Below are positions 24,701 through 34,580 of a stretch of DNA of 64,000 nt, piece after piece. The stretch lies in the NCBI RefSeq assembly GCF_002865645.1, contig NW_020194659.1:376688-440687 (forward strand), given 5' to 3'. Origin of the DNA: Hyaloscypha bicolor E. Taxonomy: Eukaryota > Ascomycota > Leotiomycetes > Helotiales > Hyaloscyphaceae. The notes beneath the pieces are model-generated. The model saw nothing but the letters and a program-made list of their open reading frames with translations. It did not search any database and was not told the origin of the DNA. Each line of letters opens with the position of its first letter. Within the stretch, counting starts at the first letter, position 1. The translations under genes were made by a program, and so were the position numbers.

Positions 24701-26071
24701 GCTAACGGGTACTATAAATCAAGGCTAGTAGTATAAGGCTATATCCAATAATATAGTATAGATTACTTTGAAACCTTTGCTCTAGTAGCTAGGCTTTCTA
24801 CTATATATATTATATTAGCCTTAGCGGCTAAATATGGGCTTTATATTTAGTAAATAGACGTCCAAATAGCCTTTCTCTATAGGGAATTGGAAGAGAAGTA
24901 CTATATAAAATAATTTCCTGGTTTTATTAAAGATACTAACCTGATTTGCTGCCTATAAAAGAGTATTTACGGGTTAAAATAAGCCCCTAGGGTTTGGAAT
25001 TAGGTAATTAATAGTTTTTTCCGTATTATTGGTTTCCTGAGATTGCTTTATAATCCAGCCCTATATATATTCCAAGAATATAATATTAATTAGCTACCTC
25101 TTCTAATTACTATTTATATAGACGATATAATTATTATTAGTAAAAATATGGCTCAAATTAATAAAATTAAGAAGTAACTCTATTAGAAATTTAATATAAC
25201 CGATTTGGGAGAAATTAAAACGTTTCTAGATATAGAAATCATATATTTTTAGGACAGTTCTATATTCCTGTACCAAAATCGATATCTTACAGATATGCTC
25301 TAAAGGTATTAAATAGAAGGTTTTACTTCTATTTCTATACTAATAGCTCAAGCTATAGTTCCAGAAGGGAAAGATATTAATATTATAGAATATTAGAGTT
25401 ATATAGGATTACTTATATGGCTATTCCTAGTATTAAGACCCGATTTTTACTATACTGCTGGGTATTTGGGACATTCTAATTCCTGTCCTAAAGCCTCCTA
25501 TAGCTCTATATAGAAGTATATAATGCGATATATTAAGGGATTACTTAATATGGGTATTCTATATAATACTTTATCTGAAGAAGGACTTATTAGGTATTCA
25601 GATACCAATTATAGAGGCGATTTACAGGACTGCAAATTAACCTCCGGTATGGTTTTTACCCTATTTGGTAAAGTAATTAGCTGGGCCAGTACTAAATAGA
25701 AAACTATAGTAACTGCTACTATGGAAGTGGAGTATATTGCCCTTACTCCGGTAGTTAAAGAAGCCCTATAGCTAAAGTAACTATTTAAAGAAATATCGAT
25801 TCCTATGGGACTAATCGAGCTAAAAACGGATGCTTAGGGAGCTCTTGATTTAGCTATAAACGTACGATTTTCTTAGAAAACCAAGCATATTAATATTAGA
25901 TATTATTTTATTAGGGGCCATATTAATACCAAGGATATTGAGCTCAAGTATGTTCCTATACAGGAAATAACGGCCGATATTCTCACCAAACCATTGGCTA
26001 GACCCGCTTTTAAACTGCTACGTTCAAAGCTAGGTATTATTAGCCTCACTAACGTTAAACCTCAACTGTAA
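21761..26071 (+). pseudogene. Relic gag-pol of the copia element
   Basis: One long reading frame is recognisable if TAG/TAA codons are taken as former CAG/CAA (Gln). Gag includes IYSLPKEYNLY, and a zinc-knuckle relic (about 22587-22625) where Cys positions read Tyr (FYKYKGYN). The integrase core is near 23340-23800. The reverse transcriptase box YIDDIIII is near 25115-25140, and DLGEIKTFLDIEI follows. RNase H (YSDTNYRGD, near 25600) ends with ADILTKPLARPAFK and a stop at 26069-26071. The many Gln-to-stop and Cys-to-Tyr changes are what C-to-T/G-to-A mutation produces, so the element is dead. Confidence 0.9.
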
Positions 26072-26081
26072 GGAGGAGGCG

Positions 26082-26440
26082 TATTGAACTAGCTAGCTTG
26101 ACTAGCATCCATTCCTTCCACTCCAGGTTCAACCACTAATTCAGTTCGTCCGATTATTAGGTATTACTTACATACGAATATACTAATCGTTTATTAGTAT
26201 TGCCATTCGATTACGTTCCTTAAACGTATATTCAGGAATCAGATTGGTAAATCGTTCCCACTACTAAGTAAGTACGGGGTAAATCACATAGTGGGGTGAA
26301 AATCAGGAATATAGCTAGGGAACCCATTCCCTCTGTTTTTATGGAATCACTCTCCTGTATCTAGTCAAAACTAGTCATTCTACAGATTGTCAATCTCCAA
26401 TATATCGATTTTCCACCGATAAATCGATCCCAGTTCAATA
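26082..26440 (+). repeat. Right (3') LTR of the copia element
   Basis: 359 bp, begins TATTGAACTAGC (TG to TA change relative to the left LTR) and ends AGTTCAATA, followed by the GGCTT target duplication. Confidence 0.95.
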
Positions 26441-27508
26441 GGCTTGCCAGCAATTTCGAAACTGGCAAGCCTGATGAAAGTCGACAGGGCAGTCCAAGTA
26501 GCCTTCAAACGATCCACCACATCCCCTTCTGTAGTAATGGAGGTAAAAATTGTTTTCGGGGCTCCATTCTACTTCACAGAGGGGCGTGACGAGATCCGTA
26601 TATTCTAAGATTTGGAGACGGAGTTCTTGCGGCAAGTCCAAGAACCGGAAGGCGGACTGAGTCTGACTATGACTCGAGCGGTGCTGGTATCCCATGGCTT
26701 GAGTTGCGACCTCCTGAGCCAAATCTCGTAGAAGAGGGTCAGGCTGTCCGCTCAGGCGGATGCTACAGTCTGCAAGTGTTGGAATGCTGCGGAAGGGCTC
26801 TACTAGATACTTTGCTGTTTCAAGCCCGTCCACGTCGCAGACAAAATATATGCGAAGACGGAAAGGTTCGATCCGAGCTAAGATATAACGGGCCGTGTTA
26901 ACCCACTCGGAAATAATTGCTGGTGACGAGGTTCCCAGGGGTTTGTCATGTTTAAGACAGAGGCCTGATTTTCCTGGGTGTGCCTTGCAACAAATCTGAC
27001 CCTTCTTGTTGGAACTGAGTGTACGCTGGTACACTGTAGTTTATATACCGGATGTATATATAGAGTGCTTACCCCGCGTGAGCTGAAAAATCAAGTCGTC
27101 AACCTCCAAAACATTGCAACACTTCTCACATGATGCTACATTGAGATGGACCGTAAGTTGAGTTAATAGTGCAATAGAATCCGCCGTTAAGTTCCTGAGC
27201 ATTTCGAAGCTGCGAGCATCATTGTATTGAATAAAGAATGTGTTTGTGGAGTATAGAATGCACGAGGCCTCAGTGTTGACAGTACGACAAATTAGGAGTA
27301 AGTTGTAAGAGTTCTGGTAGTCAGCCGAAGGGGTCGCCGAAGGGGGCCATGAACCGGCATTGAGTCGCCCATTGAAATCGATATCGGAGTCGCAGATGAG
27401 CCCAGCGTCGCGGTAGATTTGACATCGAATGACGGGAGGAAGGGAGAGGAGAGATGGAGGCCCATTCTTGGAGTGAATGGTCTTTGTTGCGTGTATGCGA
27501 TCATGCAT
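26441..27508 (-). pseudogene. F-box-like/2EXR-type gene, 5' part (split by copia element)
   Basis: Starts at 27508 (MHDRIHATKTIHSKNG); an in-frame ATG at 27637 is an alternative. Exon 1 (27508-27073) has an F-box-like motif (LLSLPPVIRCQIYRDAGLIC). A very short intron (27072-27034, 39 nt) joins it to a second exon containing another F-box/2EXR-like motif (FRFLDLPQELRLQILEYTDL), ending in FRNCWQA at the retrotransposon. The downstream fragment at 20532-21284 continues in frame (EPWHVGCFC), and the three coding parts add up to 1782 nt, or 593 aa. Function of the family is unknown; F-box-like N-termini suggest protein interaction. The copy is inactivated by the 5.15-kb insertion. Confidence 0.8.
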
Positions 27509-27639
27509 AATGACTAACACGCACAAGCGTCGTAATGCGGTGCGAAGCCGCGTAGGTGGCGGTGCCCGATTGTGGACAAAGAGAAGGGGGGAGGTGAGAA
27601 TAGATGAGGGAAAGAGGAGAGAATAAATAGATCGCACTA

Positions 27640-29456
27640 TATCTGTAGGAAACCAACAAGACTTAGCTTGCCTTCGGCTATAGTTGGGGCCGCACCAGCC
27701 TAAAATAGAGGTGAAATGTAAAACGACACCCGGGTGCCGATTGTGGTATTAATTAGGGGCCACTAACCCAAAGTAGAGGCGCTCGGACAGGAATACCAAA
27801 AACTAGCTTTCTCATTAAATTTATTTTATTTTATAAGGAATTAATAGAATTTTTTTGGTTTTTCTAATAGTACTAATTAGGAACTATTCAAATATAAACG
27901 TTTTATAAAATATGAATTAGTAATAGTACTTGAATTTAAAGAAGTAAAGAAGTAAATATTTTATATTTTAAAGATAAGCTTAAGAAAGCCTAGAAATTTG
28001 GCAAACAAGTCCCTAAAACTTGGTATAAGAGCTATATAAGCTTTTAATTTGTAAAGCTTTATAAGACTTAAAAACTATAACTTAATTAATTAGTATATAA
28101 ATTCTTTTCTATATAATATTAAGTTATAATCTATAGAAAACAATCCCTGTCACGTGGTGGCCTGTACGGAACACCAAACACGCTTCCACGCTTCACCTCC
28201 TTATCCTTCCTTCTCGCTCCTTACGCTTTACTTTAGTTCGTAATAGCTTAATTAAATCAACCTGAATTGAATTAATTATACTGCCCTGGATGTCACTACC
28301 CTCGGTCAATCTTCCAGTTCCCCCTAAAGGATGGCTGGCGAATCGCAACGTGTGCTTCGTGCCTTGAGCAGCAAGCCTTGCGCTATGTAGTGATTTAGGG
28401 GCGAGAGAGAGAGGAAGAGGAGGAGGGAAAGGGGGAGGAGGAGGAAGAGGGAGAAGGAGAGGAAGAGCAGGCTATAGGTAAGTTAATAGACCTGTTTACG
28501 GACAGATACGGGCAAACTAACCCTCCTAGGGCCGCAAACCCGTTACTCGAGCTGTTTACAGGTCCGCGATCTCGGCCGCTTTCTTACCTGTAAGCCCTAT
28601 TATTACCGGAATTTAAAGGCAAAGCGTCATCGAGCTTTAACTAGGACTTACGCTTAGAATCCAAACCCTCCCCTAACCCATATCTAGCTTGCGAATCATA
28701 TCCAGCTCCGGTAGCAGGCTACTGGTAAGAAGGAGAGGGGATGGGTCAGATACCGGGTAATTACGGTCGATAATTATATGCGAGAGCCGACCCAAGAGGA
28801 GGAGCAGGAACTCCAGGACCGGCAGTAGCGGCGTGAGGATAGGAAGGCAAAGAGGAGGGTTTAGGAGGGAGAGAGAAAGGGGTTATCGCGAGAGAATTAT
28901 TTAAAAAGGGGGTAGCCTAAAGGAGAGTTTGAGGCGTGGTGGGAGGAGAGGTTAAAGGAGAGCAGAGCGCAGATGAGTTTTTAAAAGTAAGGGATAAGGC
29001 AAGGAGGAAGATGAAGAGGGATAGAGAGAAGCGAGTAGAGTGGGTAGAGAGGGAGGAGAGAGAGGGGCAGGCTAAAGAAGAAGCTTACGGACTAGTGGAG
29101 AGGTAGGCTTGCGAGCTGAGAGAGAGGCAAGCGGAGTTATATATAGACGAATACGAATATTGTGATAATTATTAGCTTTAATTCCAGGGCAAGTGAGGCT
29201 TGGGAGGGCTTAACGGACGAGGAAGGAAGCTTTACGGGCTTGCAGGATAACTAGGGAATTTACGGGCAAAAGAGAGAGCTTTGCGGGCCCGTAAAAGGGA
29301 AGAAAGAGCCCTGTAAGTAGGAGTGAGGTTTGGGAGGGCCCGCGAGAGGGAGGGAGCTTTACAGGCGCGAGTAAGGCTTGGGAGGGAGTTGCGGGCGAGA
29401 GTACGGATAGTAAGGGGCTTGCGGGGGCAAGTAAGGCTTGGGAGGGCCCGCGAGTA
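27640..29456. repeat. Decayed repeat tract, left part
   Basis: Begins with a repeat end (AAATGTAAAACGAC ... GGTATTAATTAGGGGCCA, 27715-27765). An AT-rich stretch (27790-28140) follows, then a purine-rich part (28390-29100) where a former plus-strand frame rich in Glu, Arg and Gln can be made out if TAG codons are read as Gln. Imperfect repeats containing AAGGCTTGGGAGGG (29190-29450) complete the tract. The matching inverted end lies at 30602-30660, suggesting one ~2.95-kb DNA transposon, now degraded. No intact gene is present. Confidence 0.5.
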
Positions 29457-29899
29457 CGAAGACAACGGCATAAAGTATCGGGAATACAGGGCATTGGGAG
29501 ACTTTCAGGCTCTCCAGCGTACAGATCAAGGTAGCAAACTCGCTACAAGGCCCTATATTTCCAGGCCCTTCCCCTAAAAGCACATTTACGCCTCGACAAG
29601 GGCTACCACACCTTTTCAGGGCTTCTTCCCTGTACTTACAAGGGAGCCTTCGCTAAAGGGGCCTATAATAGTTGCTTATTTAGCGTCCAAGCGCTGTGGT
29701 TGCTCTACCAACAGCGCTATAACCTTAGAAGATCTACTTACCCCATGTGAATGTCTTATAGCGCCTCTTTACGTAGATTTAGGGAGCACTACCTAGAGTC
29801 ATAGGGGCTTGTAGCGAGCTTCTGCCCTAAATTCACACCCTGTAGAGCGCTGAGAGTCAAAATGCCCTGTATTCCCAATACTTTATGCCGTTGTCTTCG
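29457..29899. mobile_element. Fot1/pogo-like MITE with TA duplication
   Basis: A 443-bp element with ~39-bp near-perfect terminal inverted repeats, starting CGAAGACAACGGCATAAAGT on both strands; the arms differ at one C/T. It is flanked by TA at 29455-29456 and 29900-29901. It has no coding capacity, and it sits inside the decayed repeat tract, so it inserted later. Size and TA site fit non-autonomous Tc1/mariner (Fot1/pogo) elements. Confidence 0.75.
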
Positions 29900-29901
29900 T
29901 A

Positions 29902-31311
29902 CGGTATATAAAGCAAAAAGCTAAATATTTAAATAAAAGTACTTAAAAAAAACTAATTTCCCGTACGCTTATATGTTACATTAGTGCGAGCTTGCGAGTG
30001 TAATGTGGCTATACTTAAGGAGAAGGTTTTATAAATAAGAGAGAGAACTTAAAAGGGCTTATAAAAGGAAAGAGAAAGCTTTACAGGTATAATTAGGAGA
30101 TATTATAGTTCATAAAAAGAAAGAGAGAGCTTTACAAGTAAGTATAAGGCTTAGAAGGCCTATAAGTAATAATAGAGCTCTATTATAAGGAAATCACGTG
30201 ACTCTCTTAATCTCGAATCGAGATCAGGGCAAAATTAAAGACTAGTCCCGGAGCTTGTATAGGGCCGCCAGGCTTGAATTTTAGCAGAGCGGCCCTAATC
30301 TTGTAAAATAAAATTCTATTTTAAAAAATCCCCTTATTATAAGTTAAGTAATAAGTAATTATATAATAAGTCTTATACTATAATAGCTTATACTATAGTA
30401 GTGAATTAAGGGGCAGTCACGTGGCTAGTCACGTATCCTCGGCTATACATCTCTCCATATATATATATAGCTCTCTCGTTCTCCTCTTCTCTCACATATA
30501 TCATGTCCTGAGTCTTCGAGTTTATATTTTTATATATTGTATTTCCACGTGCGCCCCTTCAATACTTATATTAAAAAAACTAACTCAACGTTCTGAACAC
30601 CCTGGCCCCTAATTAATACCAGGGGGGAGGGGCGGGGTCGTTTTACATTCTCTCAAAATAGGTGCCGGGGCGTCTTAATAAGCGCAGCAACACAGGATTC
30701 AAGACGCTAGGCTATATTTAGAATATCGTGCTTAAATTCCATTCCTCTTTTGACCTCAGGGGATCTACCACACCTTGGATCCAATAACATTAACTTGAGG
30801 TAGCTGAGATTTGAGCTACCAATTTTGTTCCAAACATAAAAGCAGGACCAAGAGAATATTGAACCTTGGCTACAAATTGGCTAATTAACAAGGCAACACG
30901 TTTTCCTACGACTCTCCTGAAGGGAACTTGGAGGATGATGAGTCAGATAGATGGCAATTTAGCTACAAGTAGGCCGCCCTTCGCGGTCGAGCTATATCGA
31001 GCCTCGGTGTACTATGGTTAGCACACTCCGATCTATAGTTAGGAACGTTGCTAGCATTGTGTGACTTTGTCAGCGGTTATCCAGAATGTATTGATAGCAA
31101 CACTATTGCTGTTCAAATATGGCTTCCATTCTATGTAAACAGTCTTACCATTCTTCATTGCCTATCAAATATCCATCTTCTCATACACAAGATATATTTC
31201 TTTCACCGAATTGCTATTCATACGAGCATCACAAAGACATTTCCTCAACTTTCCTTCTAACTTCGTGTCCTTTCACCGGGCATTACCCAATAATTCTCTA
31301 CATTTGCTACA
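29902..31311. repeat. Decayed repeat tract, right part, then intergenic
   Basis: AT-rich continuation of the tract to about 30420, with degenerate AGAGAGAGCTTTACAAG-like units. The inverted repeat end (30520-30660) matches those at 19349 and 27715. From about 30660 to 31311 I see no gene and no repeat. Confidence 0.4.
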
Positions 31312-32993
31312 ATGCTTCTTTACAAGATTCATCTTATCTTATTTCTATTTACTTGTCGTGCTTTTTGTGTCGTAACAACCGAGCAGCTGCCGATGACCCT
31401 ATGGCTACCAGCCGATGCCGGGACCGGTTGGACCAAGTACCCAACGTGGCACTCAGAGAACTTGGATGAGAGTCAAAATCTAGATTACCCCGGAGTTCTT
31501 GATGTTACTCACATGCACTACAACTGGCTCATAACACAGTCAAATCACTTGGCAACATTGGGTTCATGCCTGGTGGCGGTCATGTGGGATCCAATTTCTC
31601 AGCAAACATTTGCCTCGTCGATCCCACAAGGCCCACGAAAGAGCTTCATGACCCTTTAGGTTCAGCCCCCAAAAAACCTTGCTCCTCTCTGGTTCGCGCA
31701 AGCAAATACTATATTCACTACAGGTGCCCAACCTGGGTTCCCTGCCCCAATCCATGCCGAGGACGGCGTATTTTTCAATTGGGAAACCTCAAATGACGCT
31801 ATCACTACTAACAACATTGCCGTCTGGGGGAAATTCCCCAAAGATTCGGAGGATCATGAAGTCGCCCTTTGCAAAACTGTCTTGACACAGCTCAACACCG
31901 ACAAATATATAGGAAGAACGCCACCGTATCAAACGGTTGCACGTAATCTCGGTGTTGGATATGCTGGGAACCTACCGCCAGAATCACAACCGGCACCGGC
32001 TCCTCCACCCCCAGTTGTGGATGACGAGTCGGATTACAGCGATGGGAACGGCTTGACGCAGGAGGACTTCGACGAAGCAATGGCAGCTTGTGGCGCCCCA
32101 GTGCCCCAAGGCGACACCATTAAGCGCCGGGGTGCAGTGATTCCTAAGAACATTCGAAGAGATGCGACGGGCACTGAGGCCATTGCAACGATTACCAACG
32201 CTGCCTGTGCCTTCGTCCTACCAGCCTGTAACTGCAGGGACAATAACCTCTCTTCCCGCGACTGACTACAACTTGCCAAGTTCGGTGGCGGTAGGCCCTG
32301 GTTGCGGTACGGATCTCGGCCAGGCTCCTTGCCCAACACCCGATTGCGGTGGCAATCTCGGTGAGAGACCTTGCTCATCGGCATTACCACCAACGACAAC
32401 AACATCGATAAACTGGGATACAACAGTAACTGCCCCACTACAGGCAACGACCACGGGCTGCAACGATGTTGAGGAGTGCGATGAGAATGAGAACAATGAT
32501 AGACCATCGTAAGCACAACGCCTTCCCCTACTGTAGTTGTTTTACTGCTAATCCATCACCTTTTATAGCTGTACGACTGCCGAAGACTGCAACGCGCCTT
32601 GCCGTGCTCAATTTGCCAATAACTCGGCAGCTCTCCAGTACGGTTACGCGGCTACGTGCGTAGATCAAGCCTTTTGTACCTGTAGCGTCGAGGCTGCCGG
32701 GCGAGATCCTCATCGAAATTGGCGAAGTCGTCTGTGCCGTTTGGAACTCGGCCATCCCCGCTGCCTTAGGATTACTTCAATTTGTGGTCCCTTATATAGG
32801 CGAGACAGCGGAGGGAGCAGAGGTGGGCGAATTCTTTGAGGCTGCTGACCAGGTGCTCAAGAAAGGCTCTAAGGATTGCTTTGCTGCATGTAGCGAGAAT
32901 GCGGATGGACAGAAGTTTACGGCGGTCGATGCTTTGGATGATACGACTTGGGCAGGGATATTGCTTGCGATGACGAGTCGGTACCGCCGGTGA
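31312..32993 (+). pseudogene. Secreted Cys-rich protein gene with broken frame
   Basis: Starts at 31312 with a clear signal peptide (MLLYKIHLILFLFTCRAFC). The frame meets a TAG at 31656-31658, which could be the 3' end of an intron (tttag). It then runs in the same frame (NLAPLWFAQANTIFTTGAQP, then HAEDGVFFNWE) to 32265. After that the sensible frame changes (GCGTDLGQAPCPTPDCGG), crosses a good intron (gtaagc at about 32510 to tag near 32569) into a Cys-rich stretch (CTTAEDCNAPCRAQF). Near 32700 it shifts once more into GEILIEIGEVVCAVWNSAIP, ending at 32993. At least two frame changes have no intron that I can find, so this is either a pseudogene or assembly errors. The family was not recognised and no function is claimed. 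Confidence 0.5.
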
Positions 32994-33163
32994 CGACTGC
33001 GTCGTCTTGATATTAGCCAGTTAGATATTGTGAGAATGTTCTTAGATAGAGTAGTAGCATGTTGCAGATGGGAAAAAGATTGTGTACCTCTTCTGTTCTC
33101 AGGCATCATGTATTGTACCAGCAATCAATATTAATTTCCCTCTTTGTCGTCCAACAAACTGTT

Positions 33164-33865
33164 TCACACCTCTCCTCGCGGCTCGATCGGCCATCGAATT
33201 GCTTCAATGCCTGCATGTCCAAGAACCCACCGTAACTCGACTCCAACCTTGAGCAAGCTTAATTCTTCCGCGGCAAGTATGCCTGGTCCAACCAACTGAT
33301 CCCCATTAGGGAATCCTCTCGGCCCAGTTAAGGTCTTTTTAGAGCTAGTAAAGTATTCCAACGCGTAAACACAATCAGAGTAAATTCAAATGCTAGCCAG
33401 CCTCTGTGTCGCATCCTTATTACGGCAAGGTTCGCAAGCGATCTGGAGTGCTTTTGCAATAGCAAAAAGCTGCAGTGGGTCGGTTGTCCAAGACCTCTTA
33501 ACACTCCAAGAGCGTTCATTCCACACACCCATGGACAAGCAATAAGCAATACCTGTTCCACAAGAAGGATTATCGTGGAGACGGGAACCGTCAGTCCGGT
33601 ACGCTTCTCGACATTGTTGAGCCCCAAGATCACTTTCTTTGATAGCTTCAGCCAGTGCGATATCTCCGGGATTGATGACAATGTTGTGTTCAAAGGCTGT
33701 ATTGTTCCTGATGGCTTGGCGCATTTTGCGGCATAGGGACTGCATGCGCTCTTGTGGGGGATTTCTTTTTGCCCGCTCGACCTCCCAGACTTCGGTAGCT
33801 GAGCAAAGACCGCAGCCTTCACAAAGTGGTAGGTTTTTCTTCCAGAAACTTTTTGCTCTTTAATC
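33164..33865 (-). pseudogene. RNase H-like protein relic
   Basis: The minus-strand frame reads LPLCEGCGLCSATEVWEVER, a region rich in Cys, followed by an RNase H fold signature: AYRTDGSRL (first Asp), PLQLFAIAKALQIA, IYSDCVYALEYF (another Asp) and WVLGHAGIEA. The canonical Glu of the ELxAI motif is Gln here, and a TGA at the LASI/IYSDC junction interrupts the frame. A dead or nearly dead member of the RNase H-like genes common in Leotiomycetes is the best reading. A small intron covering the stop is possible but I see no clear sites. Confidence 0.5.
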
Positions 33866-34137
33866 TGCGGGCTATCCGAACAAGATGAGATGGTCGAACC
33901 ATACCTAGCTGTGAGCACTGAAGGATAAGCGAGCTACACTTGTTTGATTTCTGTGAGTTTGTAAACATGTAAGCGGGAGTAAAGAGAGTTTTGGACTGGC
34001 GTTAGTGGTAGTCTGTAATCCGTGGTGGGAAGTTCGTCATCCAGTCCAAAGGGGAATTGAGGTGTTGTCACGCGTTAGCTTATCATGTGGTACTCTACCA
34101 GCTCTGCACACCGTACCTGATAGTCGTTCAGTGGCTC

Positions 34138-34190
34138 TCACCTGATGATCTCGCCTAAGGAGCCTTAGGTGAGGGATAGCGATACGCAAG

Positions 34191-34240
<50 letters not shown>

Positions 34241-34517
34241 GATTCACGTATCACCCACCAAAATGCCTACATGAGAATGGACGATACCCCTTATCTTAAA
34301 GTGACGAAAGCTGCGCAGCAGTTTGGGGCCCCGTACAATTGTCTAATGGCTCGTCGACGCGGTCATTCACCTAGATGATGGCATCATGTCCAAAGAACGT
34401 GAAGCACTAAGTTTACATGATGTGATGGGGTTTGAGCGAATAATGGTATATCTGCGGAAAACATGTTCGTATCGCTACCCCTCACCTAATATGCTCCTTA
34501 GGCGAGATTATTAGGTG
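34138..34517. mobile_element. Pogo-type MITE with helix-turn-helix relic
   Basis: The terminal inverted repeats are ~50 bp. The left end is TCACCTGATGATCTCGCCTA and the reverse complement of the right end is TCACCTAATAATCTCGCCTA; both continue to a shared GATAGCGATACG-like inner end. Each arm can itself fold (TCACCT ... AGGTGA). Inside, 34270-34375 encodes KVTKAAQQFGAPYNCLMARR, which looks like the psq-type helix-turn-helix of pogo transposases, so this is an internal-deletion derivative. No target duplication is evident. The element also holds the long C tract. Confidence 0.65.
34191..34238. repeat. Homopolymer of 48 C
   Basis: Forty-eight consecutive C between AAG and AAGATTC inside the pogo-type MITE. 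On the minus strand this is a G48 run, able to form G-quadruplexes. The true length is likely polymorphic and may be misassembled. Confidence 0.9.
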
Positions 34518-34539
34518 AAACCCACCGACCGACTGCAGT

Positions 34540-34580
34540 ATGCCGGCTCGGGGGGTCGTCTTACATTTTCCCTTGGAATC
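34540..34580 (-). repeat. Copy of the GAAAATGTAARACGACCCC repeat end
   Basis: On the minus strand this reads GGGAAAATGTAAGACGACCC, matching the repeat ends at 19358, 27717 and 30655. It directly adjoins the pogo-type MITE. Confidence 0.4.

Larger units (their letters stand above)
21290..26440 (+). mobile_element. Full-length Ty1/copia LTR retrotransposon, RIP-degraded
   Basis: A 5151-bp element with two 359-bp LTRs (21290-21648, 26082-26440) and a perfect 5-bp target duplication GGCTT (21285-21289, 26441-26445). LTR ends are TGTTGAACT and AGTTCAATA. Right after the left LTR lies GGTTATGAGCCC, complementary to the anticodon arm of initiator Met tRNA, so priming is probably by a half-tRNA as in Drosophila copia (family knowledge). 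A purine tract AGGAGGAGGCG precedes the right LTR. The order of relic domains (gag, integrase, RT, RNase H) is that of Ty1/copia. Confidence 0.95.

Noticed and set aside
29210..29583. Leu/Pro/Arg-rich ORFs on both strands in the repeat tract
   Set aside because: They come from the imperfect AAGGCTTGGGAGGG repeats; low complexity, no conserved feature.
29690..29735. tRNA-like segment (GTTGGTAGAGC on the minus strand)
   Set aside because: Only a D-arm/A-box-like part is present; no acceptor or T-arm pairing found, so no tRNA gene is called.
33328..33918. 196-aa minus-strand ORF starting MLTARYGST
   Set aside because: Wrong frame: the RNase H motifs lie in another minus-strand frame through the same DNA.
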